This document shows positions 27,943 through 38,049 of a DNA stretch of 64,000 nt, piece after piece. This stretch comes from Bacteroidales bacterium (GTDB lineage Bacteria; Bacteroidota; Bacteroidia; Bacteroidales; UBA7960): NCBI GenBank assembly GCA_019429365.1, contig JAHYJD010000009.1, positions 1-64,000 of the forward strand. The letters are read 5' to 3'. A program made the translations under genes and the position numbers. Within the stretch, counting starts at the first letter, position 1. Each line of letters begins with the position of its first letter. The notes under the pieces were generated by a model. The model was not told the origin of the DNA, searched no databases, and worked only from the letters and a program-made list of their open reading frames with translations.

Positions 27943-28743
27943 TTACCGAATAATGATTGAATTATTTTGGTTTTTCTTCAAAGCTTCCTCAATATACTGA
28001 AACGATGATAACACATCTGCTTTCCCTTTCCTGACGGCAATGGAATGCTCGAAATGGGCCGAGGGCTTGCGGTCGGAAGTTCGTATGGTCCAGCCATCGT
28101 TTTCCTGTACCACAAAACGTTGCCCCAGGTTGATCATTGGTTCAATCGCAATTACCAGACCTTCTTTCAGCTTCAGGCCTTTCCCTTTGGTTCCGAAATT
28201 CGGAACTTCGGGTGCTTCGTGCAGGTTGCGGCCCAAACCGTGGCCTACCAACTCGCGCACTACTGTAAAGCCTGCCTTCTCGGCATATTGCTGAATGGTG
28301 CCTGAAATATCGCCCAAAGAGTTCCCTTCAACAGCCTGCTCAATACCGAGCAAAAGGCTCGCATGGGTAACTTTCAACAGCCGCTTGAGCGTTTCACTGA
28401 TTTCACCAATGGCAAATGTGTAGGCAGAGTCACCATAGAAACCATTTTTCAGCACCCCGCAATCGACCGACACAATGTCTCCTTCTTTTAATTCCTTTTT
28501 TGAAGGAAACCCGTGAACCACAACTTCGTTGGGCGAAATGCAAAGGGTATAAGGAAAACCGTGATACCCTTTAAAGCCAGGCGAAGCACCATGATCGCGA
28601 ATAAACGTTTCGGCAACCTGGTCGAGGTGCTGGGTGGTGATGCCTGGCTTAATATGCCGGGCAACCTCTGCCAGCGTTTTAGCAACAAGCAAAGAACTTT
28701 CCCTAATTAATTCAATTTCTTCGTTAGTCTTGTAATGAACCAT
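27943..28743 (-). CDS. map: Methionine aminopeptidase, type I
   Basis: A 266-residue dimetal enzyme removing the N-terminal Met from new proteins. The five metal ligands are visible: two Asp in VDCGVLKNGFYGDSA, His in GHGLGRNLHEAPEVPN, Glu in IAIEPM and Glu in FEHSIAV. It follows secY by 12 bases and precedes infA by 6; adk, often found between secY and map, is absent. Confidence 0.97.
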   Translation of the reverse strand: MVHYKTNEEIELIRESSLLVAKTLAEVARHIKPGITTQHLDQVAETFIRDHGASPGFKGYHGFPYTLCISPNEVVVHGFPSKKELKEGDIVSVDCGVLKNGFYGDSAYTFAIGEISETLKRLLKVTHASLLLGIEQAVEGNSLGDISGTIQQYAEKAGFTVVRELVGHGLGRNLHEAPEVPNFGTKGKGLKLKEGLVIAIEPMINLGQRFVVQENDGWTIRTSDRKPSAHFEHSIAVRKGKADVLSSFQYIEEALKKNQNNSIIIR

Positions 28744-28755
28744 TACCGCAGCTTT

Positions 28756-30108
28756 TTAGCCAGTCATTCCCATCGATGAACGTCCCTTGATCCTACCGGA
28801 CTTGGTAAGCCCATCGTAATGACGCATTAAGAGATGACTTTCGATCTGCTGCAATGTATCCAATACAACCCCTACCATAATAAGGAGCGAAGTACCGCCA
28901 AAGAACTGGGCAAACTGCCCGGTTACGCCCATCAGACTGACAAGTGCAGGCATGATGGCCACAAAGGCAAGGAACAACGATCCCGGAAGGGTGATTTTCG
29001 ACATAACATTGTCGATAAATTCGGCAGTCTTCTTACCAGGTTTTACACCCGGGATAAAACCGCCATTCTTTTTCATGTCTTCTGCCATTTGGTTAGGATT
29101 AACGGTTATGGCAGTATAGAAATAGGTAAACAGAATGATCAGCACGGCAAAGGTGAAGTTGTACCAGAACCCTGTAAAGTTCGACATGGTGGCCGCAAAG
29201 CCTCCCAGCGACTCGGAGAATCCGGCAAGGGTAATGGGAATAAACATGATTGCCTGGGCAAAGATGATGGGCATTACACCAGCGGCATTCACCTTAAGCG
29301 GAATGTACTGACGCACACCGCCATACTGTTTGTTACCTACAATACGTTTTGCAAACTGAACGGGGATTCGCCGCGTGCCCTGAACCAGCATAATGCTGAG
29401 GACCACCACGGCCATTAATATAACAATCTCAATAAGGAACACTACAAGGCCACCACCTTCTGTTGAGCGTGCGATAAACTCGCCAAAGAGGGCAAAAGGC
29501 AGACGCGCAATGATTCCGATCATAATAATGATCGATATACCGTTTCCGATACCCTTATCAGTGATCCTTTCGCCCAGCCACATTACAAACATAGTACCTG
29601 CTATAAGAATGACCACCGAGGAGATCATAAAGAAGGTAGAGGGCGAAGTAGCAGCCGGATCGAATGGAGAAATAGCTTCGGGAGGAAGCTGGCCAATTAG
29701 GTTTGCCAAGTAAGCAGGAGCCTGAGCACCAGTGATAAGCACGGTGAGGTACCTGGTAATCTGGTTAATCTTTTTACGGCCGCTTTCACCTTCTTTCTGC
29801 AGGCGCTGGAAGTAAGGAACCGCTATCCCTAACAGCTGAATAACAATGGAGGCGCTAATATAAGGCATGATACCCAATGCGAAAATGGAGGCATTGGAAA
29901 AAGCACCGCCCGAAAACATATTCAGAAGACCCAGCAGACCCTCCTGGGTTTGCGCCTGAAGTTGATCCAACTGGGCAGGATCCACACCGGGCAACACAAT
30001 AAACGAACCCAGGCGATAAATCAGAATAAAACCCAGGGTATTTATTATGCGGATGCGAAGGTCGTCGATCCTGTAAATATTCTGCAGCGTTTGGAAAAAT
30101 CGTTTCAT
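28756..30108 (-). CDS. secY: Protein translocase subunit SecY
   Basis: A 450-residue, ten-helix channel protein of the Sec translocon. The N-terminal plug region (LLNMFSGGAFSNASIFALGIMP), the RRIPVQFAKR loop and the late cytoplasmic segment KKNGGFIPGVKPGKKT are all conserved. It exports the many signal-peptide proteins seen in this window. It lies between rplO and map in the usual spc-operon position. Confidence 0.98.
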   Translation of the reverse strand: MKRFFQTLQNIYRIDDLRIRIINTLGFILIYRLGSFIVLPGVDPAQLDQLQAQTQEGLLGLLNMFSGGAFSNASIFALGIMPYISASIVIQLLGIAVPYFQRLQKEGESGRKKINQITRYLTVLITGAQAPAYLANLIGQLPPEAISPFDPAATSPSTFFMISSVVILIAGTMFVMWLGERITDKGIGNGISIIIMIGIIARLPFALFGEFIARSTEGGGLVVFLIEIVILMAVVVLSIMLVQGTRRIPVQFAKRIVGNKQYGGVRQYIPLKVNAAGVMPIIFAQAIMFIPITLAGFSESLGGFAATMSNFTGFWYNFTFAVLIILFTYFYTAITVNPNQMAEDMKKNGGFIPGVKPGKKTAEFIDNVMSKITLPGSLFLAFVAIMPALVSLMGVTGQFAQFFGGTSLLIMVGVVLDTLQQIESHLLMRHYDGLTKSGRIKGRSSMGMTG

Positions 30109-30117
30109 TACGGAGTA

Positions 30118-30564
30118 TTAAATCGTGTTTACTTTTCCACCATTGGCTTCAATTGCTTTAACAGCAGTGGCCGTAAAAGCATGGGCAGTCACCTCAACTT
30201 TGGCAGTGAGTGTGCCGCGTCCTAAAACCTTAACCCGGTCTTTTTTTGATACCAGTCCGTTTTCAATCATTACATTAATGTCAATAACTTCCAGGCCTTT
30301 TTCTTCGGCAAGTTTCTGTATAACATCAATGTTAACACCGGCATACTCGACGCGGTTGGGGTTTTTGAAACCAAATTTGGGGAGACGCCTCACCAACGGC
30401 ATCTGCCCGCCTTCGAAACCACCCTTGCGGCTGTAACCCGAACGTGACTGGGCGCCTTTATGACCCCTTGTGGAAGTTCCGCCTCTGCCAGATCCTTCTC
30501 CGCGACCAATACGCTTGCTGGTTTTAACGGAACCTTTTGCTGGTTTAAGTTTGCTTAAATCCAT
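30118..30564 (-). CDS. rplO: 50S ribosomal protein L15
   Basis: 148 residues. GRGEGSGRGGTSTRGHKG and GGFEGGQMPLVRRLPKFGF are the family signatures. The ATG at 30564 (MDLSKLKPA) was chosen over 30576 because the L15 N-terminus starts here. Binds 23S rRNA late in assembly. Confidence 0.97.
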   Translation of the reverse strand: MDLSKLKPAKGSVKTSKRIGRGEGSGRGGTSTRGHKGAQSRSGYSRKGGFEGGQMPLVRRLPKFGFKNPNRVEYAGVNIDVIQKLAEEKGLEVIDINVMIENGLVSKKDRVKVLGRGTLTAKVEVTAHAFTATAVKAIEANGGKVNTI

Positions 30565-30602
30565 TGTATAGTGCAAATTAAAAATTATTGAACAAAACCA
30601 AA

Positions 30603-30788
30603 TTATTCACTCACTTCTTCTACAAGGAGCAAGTGCTTTACTGCATTGATCATGCCTAATACCTGCGGGCTGCCTTCCACCACAGTGGGCCTGTTGAGCT
30701 TGCGCAATCCAAGGGCGATCAATGTCCTTTTCTGACGTTCGGGCCGGCCAATGCCGCTCTTTACCTGAACAATTTTGTATTTTTTCAT
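30603..30788 (-). CDS. rpmD: 50S ribosomal protein L30
   Basis: 61 residues, the short bacterial form. KSGIGRPERQKRTLIALGLRKLNRP matches the family core. Located between rpsE and rplO as expected. Confidence 0.95.
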   Translation of the reverse strand: MKKYKIVQVKSGIGRPERQKRTLIALGLRKLNRPTVVEGSPQVLGMINAVKHLLLVEEVSE

Positions 30789-30851
30789 CTATCAGTGTTT
30801 TTCAGATTACTGGTAATGATTGCCAGGCTCCTTTAGGAAGCCCTGCAACGT

Positions 30852-31370
30852 TTAACCTCTAAAGACTTTCTCGACCTCAATACCACGCTGCTGAGCTACT
30901 GTGAAAGGGTCCCTGAGCTTGGTAAGGGCATCGATAGTAGCCTTAACAACGCTGTGGGGGTTTGATGAACCTTTCGACTTGGCAAGCACGTCGGTAACAC
31001 CAACGCTTTCGAGCACGGCGCGCATAGCACCACCGGCAATAACACCGGTACCGTGCGAGGCAGGTTTAATAAGGACGAGGGCCCCGCTGTATTTACCCTC
31101 CTGGGTGTGCGGAATAGTGCCTTTGTGCACAGGAACCTTTATCAGATGCTTCTTGGCATCGTCAATGCCTTTGCTGATAGCGGTGGTTACTTCCTTGGCT
31201 TTGCCAAGACCATAACCCACAACGCCATTCTCGTTGCCAACCACTACAATAGCAGAAAAGCTGAAGGTCCGGCCACCCTTGGTTACCTTGGTAACACGCT
31301 GAATGCTAACGAGCCTGTCTTTGAATTCGATTTCGCTTGACTTTACTTTCTTTATATTCGCGTTTGTCAT
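30852..31370 (-). CDS. rpsE: 30S ribosomal protein S5
   Basis: 172 residues. A fidelity protein near the decoding site and mRNA entry. The dsRNA-binding-like N-terminal domain includes [22 protein letters not shown], and the C-terminal part [21 protein letters not shown] is complete. Five bases separate it from rplR. Confidence 0.97.
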   Translation of the reverse strand: MTNANIKKVKSSEIEFKDRLVSIQRVTKVTKGGRTFSFSAIVVVGNENGVVGYGLGKAKEVTTAISKGIDDAKKHLIKVPVHKGTIPHTQEGKYSGALVLIKPASHGTGVIAGGAMRAVLESVGVTDVLAKSKGSSNPHSVVKATIDALTKLRDPFTVAQQRGIEVEKVFRG

Positions 31371-31374
31371 GTTC

Positions 31375-31734
31375 TTAGAATTTTAAACCGCCTTCGCGGG
31401 CGCCTTCTGCCAATGATTTTACTCGTCCGTGATACAAATAACCGTTACGGTCGAAAACAACCTTTTCGATACCAGCTTCTTTTGCCTTGCCAGCAAGCAA
31501 TTTGCCCACTTCCTTGGCAGTTTCTGTTTTGGTCATTTTCTTTTCGGCCAGCTCTTTCGAAATGGAGGAAGCTGACACCAGGGTACGGCCTTCCAGGTCG
31601 TTGATTACCTGGGCATAAATGGCCTTATTGCTACGAAATACCGTCAGACGCGGACGCTCGGTAGTGCCATGCACTCTCTTGCGAATGCGGTATTTTATCT
31701 TTGTCCTTCTATTAAGTTTCTTAGTTGTTGCCAT
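31375..31734 (-). CDS. rplR: 50S ribosomal protein L18
   Basis: 119 residues. Binds 5S r[21 protein letters not shown] and the C-terminal [25 protein letters not shown] are conserved. Confidence 0.97.
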   Translation of the reverse strand: MATTKKLNRRTKIKYRIRKRVHGTTERPRLTVFRSNKAIYAQVINDLEGRTLVSASSISKELAEKKMTKTETAKEVGKLLAGKAKEAGIEKVVFDRNGYLYHGRVKSLAEGAREGGLKF

Positions 31735-31764
31735 CCTGATAAGGAATTAAAAAATTTACAAAAA

Positions 31765-32322
31765 TTACTTAGCACCGGCTGCCTTACCAGCTTTACGACG
31801 AAGAACCTCGCCCTGGAAGCGAATACCTTTACCTTTGTAAGGCTCGGGCTTGCGCAAGGAACGAATCTTGGCCGCTACCTGTCCGATAAGCTGCTTGTCG
31901 TGCGATTCGAGAATAATGGTGGGGTTCTTACCCCTTTCAGTAATAGTTTGCAGTTTAATCTCCTGAGGCAACTCAAAGAAGATATTGTGCGAATAACCCA
32001 GCGAGAGTTCGAGCAGGTTGCCTTCATTTGAGGCTTTGTAACCAACACCAACTAACTCCTGAACTATTTTATAACCTTCGGATACGCCAATAACCATGTT
32101 GTGGATGAGCGAGCGGTAAAGGCCATGAAGGGCCTTATGCCTTTTCTGTTCCGATGGACGTTCTACATGCAAGGTGCCGTCTTCAATTTTGACCTTGATA
32201 TCCTGGTCAACGGCTTGTTTCAATTCGCCTTTAGGGCCTTTCACAGTCACGACATTGTTGTCGGAAACATGAACAGTTACGCCGGCAGGCAGACTAATGG
32301 GCAATTTTCCTATTCTTGACAT
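31765..32322 (-). CDS. rplF: 50S ribosomal protein L6
   Basis: 185 residues. Two L6 domains; the C-terminal signature KPEPYKGKGIRFQGEVLRRKAGK is intact. Located near the factor-binding site of the large subunit. Confidence 0.97.
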   Translation of the reverse strand: MSRIGKLPISLPAGVTVHVSDNNVVTVKGPKGELKQAVDQDIKVKIEDGTLHVERPSEQKRHKALHGLYRSLIHNMVIGVSEGYKIVQELVGVGYKASNEGNLLELSLGYSHNIFFELPQEIKLQTITERGKNPTIILESHDKQLIGQVAAKIRSLRKPEPYKGKGIRFQGEVLRRKAGKAAGAK

Positions 32323-32335
32323 TTTTTCCCCTCCT

Positions 32336-32734
32336 TTAGCTTACGTAACAAATTACTTCACCGCCAACGTTTAGTACGCGGGCTTCTTTATCAGTGATCA
32401 AACCATTGGAAGTGGAAATAATGGCTATGCCAAGACCATTGAGTACGCGGGGCAGTTCGTCGGCGCTGCAATATTTACGCAAACCAGGCTTACTGATCCT
32501 GGTAATTTCGTTAATAGCAGCCACCTTGGTTACCGGGTGGTATTTCAAAGCGATTTTGATCATAGCAGGCATTTTGTCATCCTCAAATTTATAATTAAGG
32601 ATATAGCCTTTTTCAAAAAGAATTTTTGTGATCCCCTTCTTGAGATTCGATGCAGGAATTTCTACAATCCTGTGATTGGCCTTCACGGCATTCCTTATTC
32701 TTGTCAGATAATCTGCAATTGGATCGGTTACCAT
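32336..32734 (-). CDS. rpsH: 30S ribosomal protein S8
   Basis: 132 residues. Primary 16S rRNA-binding protein and, in E. coli, translational repressor of the spc operon. [16 protein letters not shown] and [20 protein letters not shown] are diagnostic. Confidence 0.97.
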   Translation of the reverse strand: MVTDPIADYLTRIRNAVKANHRIVEIPASNLKKGITKILFEKGYILNYKFEDDKMPAMIKIALKYHPVTKVAAINEITRISKPGLRKYCSADELPRVLNGLGIAIISTSNGLITDKEARVLNVGGEVICYVS

Positions 32735-32766
32735 TGTGTTTTATTAAAAGTTGTGTTAAAAAATTA

Positions 32767-33036
32767 CTACCAGCTGGCTTTAGTAACGCCGGGAATGAGG
32801 CCGTTGTTTGCCATTTCGCGGAAGTTGATACGGCTGATTCCAAACTGGCGCATATAGCCTTTTGGACGTCCGGTAAGCTTACAGCGATTGTGCAGGCGCA
32901 CGGGCGATGCATTCTTAGGAAGTTTTTGCAAGGCTTCGTAATCGCCCTGGGCTTTCAGTTCGGCCCTTTTTGCAGCGTACTTTGCAACCAGTTTTGCTCT
33001 TTTAAGCTCGCGGGCTTTGATTGACTCTTTTGCCAT
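32767..33036 (-). CDS. rpsN: 30S ribosomal protein S14, zinc-free long form
   Basis: 89 residues, the longer form without the CxxC zinc knuckle. [20 protein letters not shown] and the C-terminal IPGVTKASW are typical. The zinc-independent form agrees with L36 and S4 in this window. Confidence 0.96.
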   Translation of the reverse strand: MAKESIKARELKRAKLVAKYAAKRAELKAQGDYEALQKLPKNASPVRLHNRCKLTGRPKGYMRQFGISRINFREMANNGLIPGVTKASW

Positions 33037-33045
33037 TATTCAATT

Positions 33046-33603
33046 TTATTTTTTGAGGTTCTTGAATGGAACACCGAATTCGCGAAGCAAAGCAAAGGCT
33101 TCCTTGTCGGTTTTGGCACTGGTCACAAAAGTAATGTCCATACCGCCGATACGGTTAACCTTATCGATGTTGATTTCGGGGAAAATGATCTGCTCAGGCA
33201 CGCCCAGGGTAAAATTACCACGGCCGTCGAAACCTTTTTCATTAATCCCTTTAAAGTCGCGAATTCGCGGGAGTGATACCGAAATTAACCTGTCGAGAAA
33301 TTCGTACATACGCTCTCCACGAAGGGTCACGCGCACGCCAATGGGCATCCCTCTTCTGAGTTTGAAGTTAGATATGTCTTTCTTCGATTTGGTTGGAACG
33401 GCTTTCTGGCCAGAGATCTGGGTCATTTCTTCCAGGGCGGCTTCAATGATCTTCTTATCGGTGATGGCATCGCCAACGCCTTGGTTAAGGCTGATCTTGA
33501 GCAACCTGGGAGCTTGCATCTGGCTCTTATACTGGAATTCCTGCATCAGCGCAGGAATAATTTCCTCTGTATACTTCTGCTTAAGTCTAGGATTATAGCT
33601 CAT
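33046..33603 (-). CDS. rplE: 50S ribosomal protein L5
   Basis: 185 residues. Binds 5S rRNA and forms the central protuberance. [19 protein letters not shown] and [17 protein letters not shown] are conserved. Its ATG overlaps the rplX stop by one base, implying coupled translation. Confidence 0.97.
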   Translation of the reverse strand: MSYNPRLKQKYTEEIIPALMQEFQYKSQMQAPRLLKISLNQGVGDAITDKKIIEAALEEMTQISGQKAVPTKSKKDISNFKLRRGMPIGVRVTLRGERMYEFLDRLISVSLPRIRDFKGINEKGFDGRGNFTLGVPEQIIFPEINIDKVNRIGGMDITFVTSAKTDKEAFALLREFGVPFKNLKK

Positions 33604-33923
33604 TACTTAATTACCTCCCCTGTCTTTTTGGAATAACGAACCAGTTTGCCTTTCTCATCGCGTTTGCGACCGATACGGGTGGCGTTGCCTTTACCGTCGA
33701 TCAGCATAAGGTTTGAGAGGTGTATGGGGGCTTCTTTCTTAACGATACCGCCCTGGGGGTTGGCTGCGTTGGGCTTGGTATGCTTCGACACCATATTAAC
33801 GCCCTCTACCAGCGCCCTTAATTTTTCGGGATACACCGCAAGCACCTTGCCTTCAGAACCTTTTTCGTTCCCGGCAATGATCTTAACGGAATCTCCTTTT
33901 TTTATGTGTAATTTGGCTTGCAT
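33603..33923 (-). CDS. rplX: 50S ribosomal protein L24
   Basis: 106 residues with an N-terminal KOW motif ([21 protein letters not shown]). Assembly-initiating protein near the exit tunnel. Confidence 0.97.
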   Translation of the reverse strand: MQAKLHIKKGDSVKIIAGNEKGSEGKVLAVYPEKLRALVEGVNMVSKHTKPNAANPQGGIVKKEAPIHLSNLMLIDGKGNATRIGRKRDEKGKLVRYSKKTGEVIK

Positions 33924-33942
33924 AGCTCAGGTTAATTTTGCA

Positions 33943-34311
33943 TTAAAGCACTTCAGGTGCCAAAGAAACAATTTTCATAAATTGCTTTTCGCGCAATTCG
34001 CGTGCCACGGGCCCGAAAATACGGGTTCCGCGCATCTCTTCGTTTGCAGTCAAAAGCACAACGGCGTTGTCGTCAAAGCGGATATAGCTGCCATCGGCGC
34101 GACGCACATGCTTTTTTGTGCGCACTACCACAGCTTTCGATACGGTGCCTTTCTTTACGTTGCCCGAAGGGATGGCATCCTTAACAGTGACGATAATCTT
34201 ATCGCCAATGCCGGCATACCTGCGACGGGTTCCGCCAAGAACACGGATACAGAGTACTTCTTTGGCACCACTGTTGTCCGCTACCGCTAGTCTGGATTCT
34301 TGTTGTATCAT
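33943..34311 (-). CDS. rplN: 50S ribosomal protein L14
   Basis: 122 residues. [18 protein letters not shown] and [20 protein letters not shown] are signatures. Forms an intersubunit bridge. Two bases separate it from rpsQ. Confidence 0.98.
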   Translation of the reverse strand: MIQQESRLAVADNSGAKEVLCIRVLGGTRRRYAGIGDKIIVTVKDAIPSGNVKKGTVSKAVVVRTKKHVRRADGSYIRFDDNAVVLLTANEEMRGTRIFGPVARELREKQFMKIVSLAPEVL

Positions 34312-34313
34312 AA

Positions 34314-34571
34314 TTACTTCGCTCTTTCAAGTATTTCCACTAATCTCCAACATTTATTCTTGCTCAGGGGACGGGTTTCCATGATGCGCACGGTGTCACC
34401 GATATTGCTATCATTCTTTTCGTCGTGAGCCATGAAACGGGAAGAACGCTTGACAAATTTCCCGTATTTGGGGTGTTTTACCCTGCGCTGAACCTCAACT
34501 ACGATGGATTTTTCCATCTTGTTGCTCACCACAATGCCCGTTCTTTCTTTTCTGGGTGTTCTGGTTTCCAT
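34314..34571 (-). CDS. rpsQ: 30S ribosomal protein S17
   Basis: 85 residues, OB fold. [20 protein letters not shown] and [20 protein letters not shown] are conserved. Confidence 0.97.
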   Translation of the reverse strand: METRTPRKERTGIVVSNKMEKSIVVEVQRRVKHPKYGKFVKRSSRFMAHDEKNDSNIGDTVRIMETRPLSKNKCWRLVEILERAK

Positions 34572-34580
34572 TGTTAAAAA

Positions 34581-34787
34581 TTACTTTTGTTTTAGTTCTT
34601 CTGTTTCCCTTAGGTTGAGTTCTGTCATGATCCGGGCAATGGTCTTGCGATATACCTGGATCTTGAGCGGATTTTCGAGGGGAGAAACTGCATGGTTCAT
34701 TTTGAGTTTCCGCAGTTGTTTTCTTTCCTCTACCAAACGCTCTTTGAGCTCACTGGTTGACATTTCACGTATTACGTTAGCCTTCAT
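34581..34787 (-). CDS. rpmC: 50S ribosomal protein L29
   Basis: 68 residues, a two-helix protein near the tunnel exit. ELKERLVEERKQLRKLKMNHAV and the second helix KTIARIMTELNLRE fit the family. It is the first gene after the widest gap in the super-operon (161 bases) and is preceded by a candidate internal promoter and leader. Confidence 0.96.
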   Translation of the reverse strand: MKANVIREMSTSELKERLVEERKQLRKLKMNHAVSPLENPLKIQVYRKTIARIMTELNLRETEELKQK

Positions 34788-34912
34788 TTTTGTGCGTGAA
34801 TTTTAAATTTTGCCAGCTTAACAACTCCCGATCTTTTCCGGGAGGACTTTATTGGGAGAACATTCCAGACAGGTAACGGCTGTGTTGGTTTTGGTTCCCT
34901 GCAAAAAGGCTG
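34788..34912 (-). promoter_or_regulatory. Structured leader upstream of rpmC
   Basis: Read on the minus strand, the sequence downstream of the internal -7 box contains CTCCCG / CGGGAG (34825-34845 region) with an 8-base loop. A second CTCCC copy about 15 bases upstream could pair with the same GGGAG, so two exclusive helices are possible. No terminator tract follows. This could be a ribosomal-protein autoregulatory leader; that is inference. Confidence 0.4.
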
Positions 34913-34920
34913 CAAAGTTA
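34913..34920 (-). promoter_or_regulatory. Internal -7 promoter box within the S10/spc region
   Basis: TAACTTTG on the minus strand, an exact TAnnTTTG match followed by GCAG, as at known Bacteroidota promoters. It lies between rplP and rpmC and would drive rpmC onward. No clear -33 TTTG at the expected distance. Confidence 0.6.
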
Positions 34921-34948
34921 CAAAATTATTTCTGAATAAAAAACCTTA

Positions 34949-35368
34949 TTATTCAACATAATCCCTTCTTACCACAAATTTGGTAAGAATGGGTAGTTTT
35001 TGTGATCCCAGGCGCATGGCTTCCTTGGCAGTTTCGAGGGTAACACCCTCTGCTTCAAAGAGTATGCGGCCGGGAGTAACGCGTGCCACAAAGTATTCGG
35101 GGGCACCTTTACCTTTACCCATACGAACTTCGGCGGGTTTTTTGGTAACGGGCTTATCGGGGAACACCCTGATCCACAGCTGACCTTCACGTTTCATAAA
35201 ACGGGTAATGGCCTGGCGGGCGGCTTCGATCTGACGGCCGGTAAGCCAGCAGCTATCGAGTGCCTTTATGCCAAACGAACCGAAAGAAAGTTCGGCACCA
35301 CGCTTGGTGTTGCCTTTCATGCGGCCTTTCTGCTGTTTCCTGAATTTGGTTTTCTTTGGCTGTAACAT
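34949..35368 (-). CDS. rplP: 50S ribosomal protein L16
   Basis: 139 residues. [20 protein letters not shown] and [20 protein letters not shown] are signatures. Contacts tRNA in the A and P sites. Last gene before the 161-base gap. Confidence 0.98.
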   Translation of the reverse strand: MLQPKKTKFRKQQKGRMKGNTKRGAELSFGSFGIKALDSCWLTGRQIEAARQAITRFMKREGQLWIRVFPDKPVTKKPAEVRMGKGKGAPEYFVARVTPGRILFEAEGVTLETAKEAMRLGSQKLPILTKFVVRRDYVE

Positions 35369-35402
35369 TATTCAACAGTTTTTCTTTTCGACAAATCAAA
35401 TA

Positions 35403-36134
35403 TTACCTTTTGTTTTTCGGACGGCCTCTGAAACGGCCACCACCACCAACGCCGGCCGGAGCGGGTCTTCCTTTTGAAGGCTCCTCGGTGAAGGGGGTTA
35501 GATCGCGCTTGCCATACACTTCTCCTTTGCAAATCCAAACCTTAATACCAATGCGACCGTAAGTGGTGTGCGCTTCGGCAGTGGCATAGTCGATATCTGC
35601 ACGAAGGGTGTGCAACGGAATGCGACCTTCTTTATAGGTTTCTGTGCGGGCCATTTCGGCCCCACCCAAACGACCACCAACAGTGATCTTGATACCTTCG
35701 GCGCCAAGACGCATGGTAGAGGCAATAGAGGTTTTAACAGCACGGCGGAAAGAAATACGGCCTTCGATCTGCTTGGCCACAGTGGTGGCTACCAGGAAAG
35801 CATCCAACTCGGGGCGCTTGATTTCGCTGATGTTGATCTGCACCTCTTTCTGGGTGATATTCTTTAATTCTTCCTTGAGCTTGTCAACTTCCTGACCACC
35901 TTTCCCAATGATGATACCGGGGCGGGCAGTGTTTATGGTAACGGTAATAAGCTTTAATGTACGTTCGATAATGATCTTGGAAACGCTGGCCTTGGTGAGG
36001 CGGGCGTTGAGGTACTTACGGATCTTTTCGTCTTCTACGAGTTTGGCCTCGTACTTGCGGCCACCATACCAGTTAGAATCCCATCCTTTGATGATACCAA
36101 GCCTAAGACCGATCGGATTTGTTTTTTGTCCCAT
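35403..36134 (-). CDS. rpsC: 30S ribosomal protein S3
   Basis: 243 residues. [13 protein letters not shown] starts the protein; a KH domain ([16 protein letters not shown]) and the C-terminal [20 protein letters not shown] are present. The C-terminus is a Gly/Arg-rich tail. Part of the mRNA entry helicase site. Confidence 0.98.
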   Translation of the reverse strand: MGQKTNPIGLRLGIIKGWDSNWYGGRKYEAKLVEDEKIRKYLNARLTKASVSKIIIERTLKLITVTINTARPGIIIGKGGQEVDKLKEELKNITQKEVQINISEIKRPELDAFLVATTVAKQIEGRISFRRAVKTSIASTMRLGAEGIKITVGGRLGGAEMARTETYKEGRIPLHTLRADIDYATAEAHTTYGRIGIKVWICKGEVYGKRDLTPFTEEPSKGRPAPAGVGGGGRFRGRPKNKR

Positions 36135-36145
36135 CTGAAAAAGAT

Positions 36146-36550
36146 TTAATCGTTTTTAATTTTACTATCAACAAAAATGGTTACATGGTTGGATCTTTTA
36201 CGAATCCGGTGAGCACGGCCTTGGGGTGCGGGGCGCAAACGCTTGAGCGAACGGCCACCATCCACATTTATACTCTTAACGTAAAGGTTGCTTTCTTCAA
36301 TCCTCACGCCTTCATTTTTGCTTTGCCAGTTTGCGATGGCCGACAACAGGAGCTTTTCGAGCCTGTCGGAGGCATCTTGTTTAGAATACTTAAGTATTCC
36401 AAGGGCTTTATTGACTTCTTTACCCCTAATCATGTCGGCTACCAGGCGCATTTTCCTGGGCGAGGTGGGGCAATTCCGGAGGCTGGCAAAATACTGAGTT
36501 TTCTTCTCTTCCTTGAGTTTCTCAGCCCTTAAGTGTTTTCTTAATCCCAT
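36146..36550 (-). CDS. rplV: 50S ribosomal protein L22
   Basis: 134 residues. The core [21 protein letters not shown] and the beta-hairpin tip [21 protein letters not shown], which lines the exit tunnel where macrolides bind, are both intact. Confidence 0.97.
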   Translation of the reverse strand: MGLRKHLRAEKLKEEKKTQYFASLRNCPTSPRKMRLVADMIRGKEVNKALGILKYSKQDASDRLEKLLLSAIANWQSKNEGVRIEESNLYVKSINVDGGRSLKRLRPAPQGRAHRIRKRSNHVTIFVDSKIKND

Positions 36551-36565
36551 TTTAAGATGAAATTT

Positions 36566-36844
36566 TTATTTTTTTGCTTTGTCTTTTTTACCTGCATGAC
36601 CGCGAAAAATGCGGGTGGGTGCAAATTCGCCCAGCTTATGTCCTACCATATTTTCGGTAATATAAACGGGGATGAATTTATTGCCATTATGAACGGCAAC
36701 AGTCTGACCTACAAACTCAGGTGAGATCATCGAGGCCCTGGACCAGGTTTTAACAACAGATTTTTTGTTGCTGGCTGCCATGGCAAGGATTTTCTTCTCA
36801 AGCTTGACGCTAATAAAAGGTCCTTTTTTTAGTGAACGGCTCAT
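36566..36844 (-). CDS. rpsS: 30S ribosomal protein S19
   Basis: 92 residues. [19 protein letters not shown] and [19 protein letters not shown] are diagnostic. Located in the 30S head. Confidence 0.98.
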   Translation of the reverse strand: MSRSLKKGPFISVKLEKKILAMAASNKKSVVKTWSRASMISPEFVGQTVAVHNGNKFIPVYITENMVGHKLGEFAPTRIFRGHAGKKDKAKK

Positions 36845-36872
36845 ATCAATAGTTTTTTCCTGTTACAACTGA

Positions 36873-37697
36873 TTATTTCTTCCTTCTTTCCACGATAAGC
36901 CTGCTGGATATTTTCTTCCTGTTGCGGGTTTTGTAACCTTTTGCAGGCAGGCCTTTCCGGCTACGTGGGTGTCCGCCTGAAGCACGGCCTTCACCACCAC
37001 CCATGGGGTGATCAACCGGGTTCATGGCTACACCGCGGGTACGGGGACGACGGCCCAGCCAGCGGCTGCGACCTGCCTTGCCCGATACTTCGTGCATATG
37101 GTCGGGGTTGGAAGTGCTTCCTATGGTGGCGCGGCAGGTAACAAGTACCATGCGTGCTTCGCCCGAGGGAAGCTTCAGGATGGCATACTTGCCTTCCCTT
37201 GACATGAGCTGCGCATAGGTGCCGGCGCTGCGGGCCATCCTGCCACCCTGTCCAGGGTTAATCTCAATATTATGAATGATGCTACCCAGTGGCACATCGC
37301 GCAGGAAAAGGGTGTTGCCGATATCGGGTGTAGCTTTTTCGCCCGACATAACGGTTTGACCAACCTTAAGCCCGTTAGGGGCAACGATATACCTTTTTTC
37401 GCCATCGGCATAAAAAAGAAGGGCAATGCGGGCCGAACGGTTCGGATCGTATTCGATCGAATTCACCACGGCGGGGATGCCATCCTTCTCGCGCTTGAAG
37501 TCAATCACGCGGTAACGTCTTTTATGCCCACCGCCAAGGTAGCGCATGGTCATTTTTCCAGAGTTATTCCTGCCTCCTGATTTGTGTTTACCAACCACCA
37601 GGCTCTTCTCAGGAGCGGAGGCAGTTATTTCTTCAAACGCGCTAATTACTTTATTGCGCTGTCCGGGCGTGGTTGGTTTAAATTTTCTTAAAGCCAT
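36873..37697 (-). CDS. rplB: 50S ribosomal protein L2
   Basis: 274 residues. Needed for subunit joining and peptidyl-transfer centre structure. The conserved C-terminal segment [17 protein letters not shown], containing the functionally important His, is intact. Gap to rplW is 6 bases. Confidence 0.98.
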   Translation of the reverse strand: MALRKFKPTTPGQRNKVISAFEEITASAPEKSLVVGKHKSGGRNNSGKMTMRYLGGGHKRRYRVIDFKREKDGIPAVVNSIEYDPNRSARIALLFYADGEKRYIVAPNGLKVGQTVMSGEKATPDIGNTLFLRDVPLGSIIHNIEINPGQGGRMARSAGTYAQLMSREGKYAILKLPSGEARMVLVTCRATIGSTSNPDHMHEVSGKAGRSRWLGRRPRTRGVAMNPVDHPMGGGEGRASGGHPRSRKGLPAKGYKTRNRKKISSRLIVERRKK

Positions 37698-37703
37698 TTA
37701 TCC

Positions 37704-37997
37704 TTAAATATTGCTGTAAAAATCAATGGTTTGACCTTCGGCCAGGGTAATAATGGCCTTCTTAAAACTATTTTTCCTGCCGCTCTGGAGGCCGGTCTTG
37801 GTAAAGCGGGTCTTGCGCTTACCAAGGTAAACCATGGTATTGACAGTGGCTACCTCCACATCGTACATTTCTTGTACAGCGTGCTTTATTTGAGCTTTAG
37901 AGGCGCGTTTATCAACAACAAACCCGAAGCGGGCGGGAAATTTTTCAGTTACCGCGGTCATTTTCTCGGTAATCAGAGGCTTAATCAAAACTTCCAT
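37704..37997 (-). CDS. rplW: 50S ribosomal protein L23
   Basis: 97 residues. IKPLITEKMTAVTEK and VEVATVNTMVYLGKRKTRF match the family. At the tunnel exit it docks trigger factor, which is also encoded in this window. Confidence 0.96.
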   Translation of the reverse strand: MEVLIKPLITEKMTAVTEKFPARFGFVVDKRASKAQIKHAVQEMYDVEVATVNTMVYLGKRKTRFTKTGLQSGRKNSFKKAIITLAEGQTIDFYSNI

Positions 37998-38049
37998 GTT
38001 TGTCTATAATTTAGGGGTCGATCTTTTTCCAACCCGTTACATTGTTTTT

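Noticed and set aside
36119-36532. Plus-strand frame opposite rplV, and similar long frames opposite other ribosomal protein genes
   Set aside because: The minus strand encodes canonical ribosomal proteins throughout; the plus frames are shadows of their codon bias.
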